NCBI RefSeq assembly: GCF_001695575.1
Contig: NZ_LUAX01000002.1
Coordinates: forward strand, 206,454 to 270,453
From: Vibrio europaeus
Lineage (GTDB): Bacteria; Pseudomonadota; Gammaproteobacteria; Enterobacterales; Vibrionaceae
Reading direction: 5' to 3'
DNA: 64,000 bases
Shown: positions 50,125 through 57,216 of the stretch, piece after piece
Layout: every line of letters begins with the position of its first letter
How positions within the stretch are numbered: the stretch's first letter is position 1
The notes under the pieces: generated by a model
The model's database searches: none
The model's input: only the letters and a program-made list of their open reading frames with translations
What the model was told of the DNA's origin: nothing
Position numbers and translations under genes: made by a program

Positions 50125-50724
50125 GTGATAAGGACGTTAGTTGTCATCCTTAGTTTGGTGGTGTTAGGCGGTTGCGCCACTGCACCACCAAAAAATCAGA
50201 CCAACCTGTGCGAAATATTTCGTGAAAAACCAGATTGGTATGATGATGCGCTAGACATGCAAGAAGAGTGGGGAACCCCTATTCAGGTCGCCATGGCGTT
50301 TATCAAGCAAGAAAGCAGCTTTCGGCATGATGCCAGGCCACCGAAAGATTATATTTTAGGCATCATTCCTTGGGGGAGAGTGAGCAGTGCTTATGGTTAT
50401 GCACAAGCTCAAGACCCAGCATGGGAAGATTTTCAGAAAGCGACCAATCATGGTGGTTCGAGAACCGATTTTTCAGACGCGATGATGTTTGTGGGTTGGT
50501 ATACGGATGCCACGCAAAAGCAGCTGGGCGTATCTAAGTGGGATGCCTACAATCAATATCTCGCTTATCATGAAGGGCGCGGAGGCTTTAAAAGAAAAAG
50601 CTACCAAAGTAAGCCCTCGTTGGTGAAAGTTGCTCGTAAAGTGGAGCAGCAAGCAAAGGATTATGGTTGGCAGCTCAAGCAGTGCCGACAAGAATTAGAA
50701 GACAACAGAAGCTGGTTCTTTTAA
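50125..50724 (+). CDS. SLT-domain lipoprotein
   Basis: 199 residues; lipobox VVLGGC with lipid cysteine 17. A lysozyme-like transglycosylase domain follows, with AMAFIKQESSFRHDARP carrying the catalytic Glu63 and AYGYAQAQDPAWEDF resembling the SLT YGxxQ region. Probably a lytic transglycosylase on the outer-membrane inner face. GTG start 9 bp after gshA. The gene order with luxS is conserved in Vibrio. Confidence 0.85.
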   Translation: MIRTLVVILSLVVLGGCATAPPKNQTNLCEIFREKPDWYDDALDMQEEWGTPIQVAMAFIKQESSFRHDARPPKDYILGIIPWGRVSSAYGYAQAQDPAWEDFQKATNHGGSRTDFSDAMMFVGWYTDATQKQLGVSKWDAYNQYLAYHEGRGGFKRKSYQSKPSLVKVARKVEQQAKDYGWQLKQCRQELEDNRSWFF

Positions 50725-50748
50725 GAGCAGTAAACATGGAGAAGTACA

Positions 50749-51267
50749 ATGCCGTTATTAGATAGTTTTACCGTAGACCACACAAGAATGAATGCACCTG
50801 CCGTCCGTGTAGCAAAAACCATGACGACACCCAAAGGTGACACCATTACGGTATTTGACTTACGCTTTACCGCGCCAAATAAAGATATCTTGTCAGAAAG
50901 GGGTATTCATACTTTAGAGCACCTTTACGCTGGCTTTATGCGTAATCACTTGAATGGCGATGCGGTGGAGATTATCGATATCTCTCCAATGGGCTGTCGT
51001 ACAGGCTTTTACATGAGCCTGATTGGTACGCCACAAGAGCAGCAAGTTGCTGACGCTTGGTTATCTGCAATGCAAGACGTGTTAAAAGTAGAAAGCCAGA
51101 ACAAAATCCCAGAACTGAATGAGTACCAATGTGGTACAGCGGCTATGCACTCGTTAGATGAAGCGAAACAGATTGCTGAAGCTATTCTTGCAGCTGGAGT
51201 TTCGGTTAACAAAAATGATGAGCTAGCGCTGCCGGAAGAGATGCTAAAAGAGCTTAAAATAGACTAG
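50749..51267 (+). CDS. luxS: S-ribosylhomocysteine lyase LuxS
   Basis: 172 residues. Zinc ligands His54 and His58 (HTLEH) and Cys128, with catalytic Glu57 and Cys83 (PMGCRTGF). The enzyme splits S-ribosylhomocysteine to homocysteine and the AI-2 precursor DPD, joining methyl-cycle recycling to quorum sensing. A GGAGAA site precedes the ATG and a terminator follows. Confidence 0.98.
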   Translation: MPLLDSFTVDHTRMNAPAVRVAKTMTTPKGDTITVFDLRFTAPNKDILSERGIHTLEHLYAGFMRNHLNGDAVEIIDISPMGCRTGFYMSLIGTPQEQQVADAWLSAMQDVLKVESQNKIPELNEYQCGTAAMHSLDEAKQIAEAILAAGVSVNKNDELALPEEMLKELKID

Positions 51268-51282
51268 CGATCGATTTAAAGC

Positions 51283-51313
51283 AAAAGGGAAAGCATTTAG
51301 CTTTCCCTTTTTT
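51283..51313 (+). terminator. luxS terminator
   Basis: AAAAGGGAAAGC and GCTTTCCCTTTT form a 12-bp stem with a 5-nt loop, followed by T. Confidence 0.9.
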
Positions 51314-51332
51314 GTATGTTCTTAACTCGACG

Positions 51333-51809
51333 CTAGTTAGCTTTTGGTAGGACAACGACTTGGGTCTTGGCCCAAATATCGTGAAAACCGCGTTTTTTAG
51401 GGTCGATTGGTACCGTTAAATTAGCTAGACCAAAACCTGAAGTACCAATGCGAATCAACGCCTGAGTCACAGTCACCGGGGAGCCATCATTACTGCACAT
51501 GTGCAGCTTCCATGCTCTCATCCCCAACGTTTGGCCTGCGCGAGTCCAGAAAAAGACAAAGAAGTAGATCCAAACAAAGGCTAAGTAAGCAGTATAAACA
51601 GGGCTCCAAATTGGATGATTAGTTAGGAAATCACTAACATCCTCAAACCCACCAAGGCCAAATAGTCCCATTGCCATCAATGCATGTAATATTGCGACGA
51701 CAACACCCGCCGCCATCATTTCTACGGCAATGATAATTAATCCATCATATAACAGCGCACCAAGGCGGCGAAAAAGCCCTGCTGGTGGCAATGCCTCTGT
51801 TGCAGACAT
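51333..51809 (-). CDS. RDD-family membrane protein
   Basis: 158 residues from the ATG at 51809; a GTG at 51818 is an alternative. The N-terminal FRRLGALLYDGLIIIAVEMM carries the RDD-type Arg-Asp pattern, and three hydrophobic segments follow with TRAGQTLGMRAWKLHM between. RDD proteins are inner-membrane proteins of mostly unknown function, some implicated in ion exchange. Convergent with luxS. Confidence 0.85.
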   Translation of the reverse strand: MSATEALPPAGLFRRLGALLYDGLIIIAVEMMAAGVVVAILHALMAMGLFGLGGFEDVSDFLTNHPIWSPVYTAYLAFVWIYFFVFFWTRAGQTLGMRAWKLHMCSNDGSPVTVTQALIRIGTSGFGLANLTVPIDPKKRGFHDIWAKTQVVVLPKAN

Positions 51810-51818
51810 AACACTCAC

Positions 51819-52070
51819 TTACTTAAAACAAAATAAGTCGACAGAATATAGTGTCCCCAAAGCCCTGAAAAGAGAGTTTGCCTACAGACTTTTCAATTCG
51901 TGAAGTGAGACCGATAGCGCTTCAGTGAGCTGTTTCAGTCGTTAGGTTTTTATCTATTGGTTTGGAGCTTTTTAGGCCCAAGAGTTGGTAACTATTGCAA
52001 CGAGTAAGACAAAAAATGCAGAAACGTGGCGAAATTATCAGCAAACAACGGTTATCAAAGGTTTTTCTCC
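51819..52070. other. Intergenic region before the split tRNA-Leu
   Basis: No gene or repeat is supported here; the stretch separates the RDD gene from the tRNA-Leu promoter. Confidence 0.4.
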
Positions 52071-52098
52071 TTGCAGAGCTTAAATGCATACGTATAAT
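52071..52098 (+). promoter_or_regulatory. Host tRNA-Leu promoter, now facing the element
   Basis: -35 TTGCAG (52071-52076), 16-bp spacer, -10 TATAAT (52093-52098). It served the tRNA-Leu gene that starts at 52129. After integration its transcript would cross the 5' half-tRNA and the element's left end, then run through the intact tRNA-Leu at 52268 to the terminator at 52359-52392. Confidence 0.7.
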
Positions 52099-52128
52099 GC
52101 GAAGCATCAAAGGACGAAATCCTAAGAT

Positions 52129-52167
52129 GCCGGTGTGGTGAAATTGGTATACACGACGGATTCAAAA
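52129..52167 (+). pseudogene. 5' half of a split tRNA-Leu(CAA)
   Basis: The first 39 nt of a tRNA-Leu: acceptor strand GCCGGTG, D-arm, 5' anticodon strand ACGGA and loop TTCAAAA. The sequence then changes to non-tRNA DNA. Joined to 60641-60686 it gives an 85-nt tRNA with a perfect ACGGA/TCCGT anticodon stem and a CAA anticodon. Confidence 0.92.
52160..52167 (+). repeat. attL core
   Basis: ATTCAAAA, covering the anticodon loop. The repeat with attR is only 8 bp: flanks differ on both sides (GG..AA at left, AA..TC at right). Confidence 0.85.
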
Positions 52168-52244
52168 AACATCGTATGTACTTGACCTTTTAGTTTATCG
52201 GTTTAGAATCAAGAGCTTATTAGTGTTGAGCTCTATAAATATAG

Positions 52245-52262
52245 TTTTATACACTTTTATAC
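52245..52262. repeat. Paired TTTTATAC repeats, left end
   Basis: TTTTATAC at 52245-52252 and 52255-52262, 78-95 bp inside the left core. A matching pair lies near the right core. Candidate arm-type binding sites for integrase or its accessory factor; they also overlap the region where a cargo tRNA promoter might lie. Confidence 0.5.
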
Positions 52263-52267
52263 ATTGT

Positions 52268-52352
52268 GGCGGTATGGTGAAATTGGTATACACGCCTGAT
52301 TCAAAATCAGGTGCCGAAAGGCGTGGCGGTTCAAATCCGCCTACCGCTACCA
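52268..52352 (+). tRNA. Element-borne complete tRNA-Leu(CAA)
   Basis: 85 nt with encoded CCA. Acceptor GGCGGTA pairs with TACCGCT (first pair G-U), the anticodon stem is CCTGA/TCAGG, the loop TTCAAAA gives CAA, and the variable arm GTGCCGAAAGGCGTG is normal for Leu. It has the same anticodon as the host gene but clearly different stems. It lies between the two halves of the host gene, hence inside the element, and is followed by a strong terminator. It likely replaces the function lost by the split. Its anticodon loop also contains the ATTCAAAA core (52299-52306). Confidence 0.95.
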
Positions 52353-52358
52353 CTATTT

Positions 52359-52392
52359 AAAAAAGCCGCTTCCGAAAGGGAGCGGCTTTTTT
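52359..52392. terminator. Terminator after the element tRNA-Leu
   Basis: AAAAAGCCGCT and AGCGGCTTTTT form an 11-bp stem with a 10-nt loop, with A and T runs. It can end both the tRNA transcript (+) and the mob transcript (-). Confidence 0.92.
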
Positions 52393-52403
52393 GCATGTAA
52401 AAA

Positions 52404-52772
52404 TCAGAATGAAAAACCACTATCTTCCTCATCTTTTCGTTTCTGTAGCTCCAACAGAGCAGAAAGCTTACTGGATTCGTGAGGAATCATATTTTTCTTT
52501 TCTGATGGAGATCTTGGGCTGTAACCGTACATCGATGTCGTTGTATATTTCCTGATCATGTCACACTTAAAAATCTCAAATTCTTGCAAGAACTCTTCTT
52601 TTCGCGAAAGATCTCCATTCTGAATTAGTCGCTTGAATACTTCTTGTACCAAGTCGTAATACTCATTGTGCAGAACTTCAAAGTAAGAATCTTCTTGTTT
52701 GATTGAACGCAGCTGTGATTTATACGTTAACTGTGCGTCGATCGTTTGGTTTTCTTCTGTAATGCTAGTCAT
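52404..52772 (-). CDS. Unknown protein coupled to the MobV-like relaxase
   Basis: 122 residues, hydrophilic and largely helical (YFEVLHNEYYDLVQEVFKRLIQNGD, then RKEEFLQEFEIFKCDMIRKY). No family is recognised. Its start overlaps the end of the relaxase gene by 8 bp, so the two are translationally coupled. An accessory role in mobilization is an inference from that position only. Confidence 0.7.
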   Translation of the reverse strand: MTSITEENQTIDAQLTYKSQLRSIKQEDSYFEVLHNEYYDLVQEVFKRLIQNGDLSRKEEFLQEFEIFKCDMIRKYTTTSMYGYSPRSPSEKKNMIPHESSKLSALLELQKRKDEEDSGFSF

Positions 52773-53607
52773 AGTTATACCCTATATTATTATTGTTATT
52801 TGATTTGGTAATTATTTGAGATCTATTAAGATCAAGGTTCAATCTGTTGGCTTTTTGATAGAACCTTTTAAGTTGCTTTTCTTTGTGAGCTAGCTTGCGA
52901 TGTTTTGTTGATAGCTCGTTTATTGTATCGCTAATCAATTTTGCTGTGCTTTGTTCTGTCATCCACTCTTTTCTGCTCAACCTGCGCTGTCTGGGACCAC
53001 TTCTAGTTAGCCCAACCTCTTTGGCTACCTTCTGGTAGTATTCATCCTGAAACTGGCGCATAGCTTCTTTATAAGCTCGAATCTTTTGTTTGGCGGAAGT
53101 TGAATTACAGTTATCTCTGGCATAAATGCCTTGATGTACATCCCCAATGTTCATCCTAGAGTTTGAGTCTAGTGCTGGAACGATATAGAAATGGCAGTGT
53201 GGGAAAGTTTCATCTCGATGAAATTCCAAGGACTTGTATTGAGAACCATATTTCTGTCTAAGAAAATGATGGTTAAGTGTCAGCCACTTTCTAAACTTAG
53301 GGCATTGAGGGTCTAGCTCGGCTACAGGTATAGGGTAGCTAACAACTCCTGCAAGAATTATCTGAGCATCCTTCCTGAGCTTTCTACCTATAGAGTCATT
53401 TGCGATGGAAGCTTGATTTTCAGCAATCTCAACCGCTTCGCTTGGACGGCAGCCAAAAATATTTATTGGTGGTGTTGGATTTGCAACATGCAGACAATCA
53501 AACTCCAAGCGTTCACATTCTGCTGCAATAGCTTTTGCTGATTGTTTTTTATTTGTTCGAGAGCTTTCCTTTCCATAACTCTCTATATGAATAAATTGGT
53601 AACCCAT
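52765..53607 (-). CDS. MobV/Pre-like relaxase
   Basis: 280 residues. The motif FHRDETFPHCHFYIVP (His130, Asp132, Glu133, His137, His139) matches the HxDExxPHxH metal site of MobV (Pre/Mob) relaxases. The preceding KDAQIILAGVVSYP and KFRKWLTLNHHFLRQKYG correspond to the family's strand and helix before that motif. The C-terminus is a coiled-coil-like Lys/Arg-rich segment and then an Asn-rich tail. The protein would nick an oriT and allow transfer by a helper conjugation system. An AAGAGG site precedes the ATG. Confidence 0.72.
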   Translation of the reverse strand: MGYQFIHIESYGKESSRTNKKQSAKAIAAECERLEFDCLHVANPTPPINIFGCRPSEAVEIAENQASIANDSIGRKLRKDAQIILAGVVSYPIPVAELDPQCPKFRKWLTLNHHFLRQKYGSQYKSLEFHRDETFPHCHFYIVPALDSNSRMNIGDVHQGIYARDNCNSTSAKQKIRAYKEAMRQFQDEYYQKVAKEVGLTRSGPRQRRLSRKEWMTEQSTAKLISDTINELSTKHRKLAHKEKQLKRFYQKANRLNLDLNRSQIITKSNNNNNIGYNYD

Positions 53608-53975
53608 TTTTAGCCTCTTTATATTTTTATTATGCGGGCGATAAAAATGTGAAAACTAGTTTTTATATTTTTAGTGTCTAACTAGATTCTTAAGAACGTT
53701 AGTGTCTTAAGCAGACGTTTATGAAGAATGAATAAACATAGTCTGTCACTATGTTTACATAATACACTATTCCCACACGAAAGTTAAGATAAAGACCTTT
53801 TAAATCAATAGGATACAAAATATTATATATTTTATTTGAGATTTTTTATCAATATGCATCTCATTTGATGAGATATATCATTGTTTGCTAATACCTCTTC
53901 CTGTATTTTAATCTTATTATCCCTTCTGTAACTTATTGATAGATCAGTAAATTAAATGCAACTGTAAGGTTGAAG
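53608..53975. promoter_or_regulatory. Divergent control region, mob / defence genes, with operator-like dyad
   Basis: About 370 bp of AT-rich DNA without a gene. At 53858-53874, ATCTCAT and ATGAGAT form a perfect 7-bp inverted repeat with a TTG spacer, about 100 bp before the defence genes. A TTCTTAAGAA palindrome lies near 53690. No regulator is encoded in the element that I can recognise, so the dyad's binder is unknown. Confidence 0.45.
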
Positions 53976-54734
53976 ATGCTTCCATCAGAAATAAAAAATT
54001 TGTCTCCGCAATGTGAGCTTCATGTCATCGATATACCGGAAATTGATGGAAATCTTGAAAAACTTCTAGATAAGTTTTTGGTTTCCATATGTGAAGGTGA
54101 TTCCGATAGTGAGCTGAGCTTAGTTAAGCTAAGACTTAGAAATTTCTTTGAAGATAAAAGAAAAAACACAAAAATGGGAGCTATTGCAGAATTTTTTGTC
54201 CATTTGTACTTGCAAGAGAATGGGTATAAACAAGAATTTTTGTTCTTTAACCTGGAGGAGGGATCTATAAAAAAAGGGTTTGATGGTTTTTTCTCTAAAA
54301 ACTCTGAAACATATCTATTGGAAAGTAAATCTGGTTCAATTCAAAGCAAAAAAATATCACACAAAGATAAATTGAAATCTGCTTACTCTGACTTAGAAAA
54401 TTATGTCTCAGGAAAAAGTGAGAAAGGTAAAAATAACCCATGGAAAAATGCTTACAATCACGCCTCTCATGCAGATGTAGGAACTAAGAAGTCGATAAGA
54501 AAAAAAATCAAGAGCCTACAAGACAAGTTTGACTTGGGTGATTATTCGAAGGTTGATGACTTTAATATAATACCTTGTTCTACAATATTTCTTGATGGCG
54601 CTTGGGATAACGGAATGACAAGTGAAATTTTAGTGGATTATGAGTTTATAGCAAAGTTTTCAGGAAATACTGTTAAAGCAGTATGTGTTACCAAGGAAAG
54701 TATAGAAATATTTTTTAATTATTTGGATAAGTGA
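53976..54734 (+). CDS. HamA-like nuclease (DUF1837-type), Hachiman-like defence
   Basis: 252 residues. The central part shows a PD-(D/E)xK arrangement like that of HamA/AbpA: Glu72 in MGAIAEFFVHLYL, Asp103 in KKGFDGFF, then Glu116-x-Lys118 in YLLESKSG. An amphipathic KLKSAYSDLENYV helix follows. A TTG two codons upstream opens the frame, but the ATG at 53976 has AAGG six bases before it. One base separates its stop from the helicase start. In Hachiman the nuclease degrades DNA when released by its helicase partner. The family call is by motif only; another nuclease-helicase system is possible. Confidence 0.6.
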   Translation: MLPSEIKNLSPQCELHVIDIPEIDGNLEKLLDKFLVSICEGDSDSELSLVKLRLRNFFEDKRKNTKMGAIAEFFVHLYLQENGYKQEFLFFNLEEGSIKKGFDGFFSKNSETYLLESKSGSIQSKKISHKDKLKSAYSDLENYVSGKSEKGKNNPWKNAYNHASHADVGTKKSIRKKIKSLQDKFDLGDYSKVDDFNIIPCSTIFLDGAWDNGMTSEILVDYEFIAKFSGNTVKAVCVTKESIEIFFNYLDK

Positions 54735-54735
54735 T

Positions 54736-57204
54736 ATGGCAACAAGTTTTAATTGGTTGAAGGAAGTCGATATATTTTCTGAATCTATGAGGAAGATGTC
54801 TTTAAATAAACCACTTGATAGTGAGGAGTTGGAGTTTGTCCTTACATGTGCGATATTGTTCTTTAAAGAGTATGGAGGGGATAAAAGAAAGTCTCCTTAT
54901 TTCCAATTGGCATATTACATCACGCTTAAGTGTGCTATTAACAATGAAAACTATGAACCACTACTAGATGCTAGCGCAAATTTTGGCTTGTACCCTATAT
55001 CTAAATATATATTGAATAATATATTATCTGAAGATGATAGTTATAATACATTTTCTTTAGACTATCAGTTGGAAAAATTCAAACACAGTGATGTGTTTGA
55101 AACGTATGAGCAAAGACAATCTAGAGAAGAGATGGTTACTAGTGAAAATAAAGAAAACTGCTATGTAGCCCCTACATCTTTTGGTAAGAGCTCTCTCATA
55201 GTAGAGATAATCAATAGAGATAAAATAAATAAAGTTGCAATAATTGTCCCTACCAAATCATTACTTATACAAACTTATAAGCTAATAAAGTCTAAGTTTC
55301 CTTTTGAGCATATAATTTTTCATGATGAAATGTATGATGGCTCAGATAGTTTTATTTCCATTTTCACCCAAGAAAGAGCGCTTCGTCTCTTAAAAAATAA
55401 AGATATATCATTCGATGTATTGATTATTGATGAAGCCCACAATGTGTTTGAAATGGATAGTAGAAGCTTACTTTTGACTAGATTAATTAGAAGAAATAGG
55501 CAAAGGAATCCAAAGTCGATAAATTACTACTTATCTCCTTTGATATCAGAGATAGGGAATTTAAAAGTTTCCAATGAACAAGAGATATTTGAACGTAGAA
55601 TTATAAATAACATTAAAGAAGCTGATATTAGTGAGTATAGAAATAATGGGGAAGTGCATAAATATAATCGTTTCTTAAATGAATTCTATCCATCTGAAAG
55701 TAATAGTAATAGTTTTATTAAATATATAATTGACAATAAAAAAGAAAAGAACTTTATTTACCTTAGAGCTCCCAAAAGAGTGGAGCAATTAGCTGTATAT
55801 TTAGACAGTGAACTGCGTGCGATTAATTCGGAAGAGCTCCTTGAACTATCAGATGTAATATCAAAGAATGTGCATAGTGATTTCTATTGTGTTGACTATG
55901 TGAAGAAAGGTTTAGTTTACTTACATGGTAAATTACCTGATCTTATAAAAGAATATTTAGAGCATAAATTCACGCACACAAAAGAAATTGGCTATATAGT
56001 TGCAAACTCGGTAATACTTGAGGGTGTAAACCTTCCAGTTGATAACCTATTCATACTAAACACATATAATCTAGATGCTAAGTCATTGACTAACTTAATC
56101 GGTAGGGTTAATAGGCTTAATGAGGTGTTTGATGAGAAAAACAGATCTTTAAGCAAACTTCTGCCTTCTGTTCATTTTGTTAACTCTGTTGAGTTTAATG
56201 GAAAGAATGGGAATATGGTAAATAAAATACAGCACCTAAAGAGTGGTATCTTTAAGGATGTAGTAAAAAATCCATTATTGACGAATTTTAGTTTTGATAA
56301 TATAAAGACTGAGTTGAGAAGAGCCGAAAAAAAATCAGATTTCCATAATATTGATAGAATTGAGTCAAAAATAAGAACCATGGAAGAGATTATAGAGAGG
56401 GAAGACTTTCTAGTTTTCAATGAAGGTGATGACTCCACTCGTATTAAAAGAATTCTGATGGAGTCCGCACTTTCGTCTGCATATTATGACTCTGAATCAA
56501 TTTTTGATAAGCTAGAGGATAAAATAAGTGAAGTAGTGGAGGATATTAATTGGTCTGATGCTTCCGTGATAGATAAAATATACCTATTTTTTATTGATGG
56601 ATTTGAGGATCATATTTCAAATGCTGAGTTCTCTCGATTAAAGCACCCTAAAGCTAGAGCTTTCTATAAGATGTTCACTGAAAATCTCCATAGGTTGACG
56701 CTAAAGGAGCACATATCTGACACCGTTAAATATTTTTATTCTATTCGACATTCTAATGCAGGGAATGAGTTGTTTGTCGGTAATTCCTATGGTGAAATCC
56801 CAAAAAGTAGTGAGTACGACTCTTATAGTAATAACGTATATATAGATCTTTCTCAAAAGAGCCATAAAGAGCTGGTCAATATTGCTTTGGTCAAAATTAA
56901 AATAGAAAGTGACTTTGTCTCATATACTTTGAATGAGTATGTGAATATTTTATTTGAACTAGAGCTAATAAGTGAAGCTGAATATGAACTTCACATCTAT
57001 GGGACTACAAACAAGTCTAATTCAGAATTCGTCAAGATAGGGTTGAGCGGTTCATTGATTAATAAGTTAGATAGGGACAATCAAACTGAAAATTTAAAAA
57101 TAAATGAATTTGGTACTATAGAGTACAATCAAAAATTCAGAGATTATCTTGTGAGACAAGATGATCTTATCCAGTTTGAAGTTAGTAAATATATCGATAT
57201 TTAA
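54736..57204 (+). CDS. HamB-like superfamily 2 helicase, Hachiman-like defence
   Basis: 822 residues. Motif I is APTSFGKS (145-152), Ia IVPTKSLLIQT (170-180), a TQER segment follows at 211, motif II DEAH is at 232-235, and motif VI LIGRVNRL is at 454-461. VANSVILEGVNLPVDNLF precedes motif VI as in Ski2-like helicases. The N-terminal 120 residues and the C-terminal 350 residues are helical with no known domain. GGAT lies upstream and translation is coupled to the nuclease. The size, the SFGKS variant and the partner fit HamB. Codon use is strongly AT-biased compared with flanking host genes. Confidence 0.65.
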   Translation: MATSFNWLKEVDIFSESMRKMSLNKPLDSEELEFVLTCAILFFKEYGGDKRKSPYFQLAYYITLKCAINNENYEPLLDASANFGLYPISKYILNNILSEDDSYNTFSLDYQLEKFKHSDVFETYEQRQSREEMVTSENKENCYVAPTSFGKSSLIVEIINRDKINKVAIIVPTKSLLIQTYKLIKSKFPFEHIIFHDEMYDGSDSFISIFTQERALRLLKNKDISFDVLIIDEAHNVFEMDSRSLLLTRLIRRNRQRNPKSINYYLSPLISEIGNLKVSNEQEIFERRIINNIKEADISEYRNNGEVHKYNRFLNEFYPSESNSNSFIKYIIDNKKEKNFIYLRAPKRVEQLAVYLDSELRAINSEELLELSDVISKNVHSDFYCVDYVKKGLVYLHGKLPDLIKEYLEHKFTHTKEIGYIVANSVILEGVNLPVDNLFILNTYNLDAKSLTNLIGRVNRLNEVFDEKNRSLSKLLPSVHFVNSVEFNGKNGNMVNKIQHLKSGIFKDVVKNPLLTNFSFDNIKTELRRAEKKSDFHNIDRIESKIRTMEEIIEREDFLVFNEGDDSTRIKRILMESALSSAYYDSESIFDKLEDKISEVVEDINWSDASVIDKIYLFFIDGFEDHISNAEFSRLKHPKARAFYKMFTENLHRLTLKEHISDTVKYFYSIRHSNAGNELFVGNSYGEIPKSSEYDSYSNNVYIDLSQKSHKELVNIALVKIKIESDFVSYTLNEYVNILFELELISEAEYELHIYGTTNKSNSEFVKIGLSGSLINKLDRDNQTENLKINEFGTIEYNQKFRDYLVRQDDLIQFEVSKYIDI

Positions 57205-57216
57205 TTATCCGCCTAC

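Noticed and set aside
51922..52110. 62-residue minus-strand frame before the split tRNA
   Set aside because: Overlaps the tRNA-Leu promoter, no ribosome-binding site, no recognisable composition.
52299..52306. Core in the cargo tRNA as the true left end
   Set aside because: The 3' half at the right end pairs perfectly with the 5' half at 52129-52167, not with the cargo tRNA, whose own 3' half is already present.
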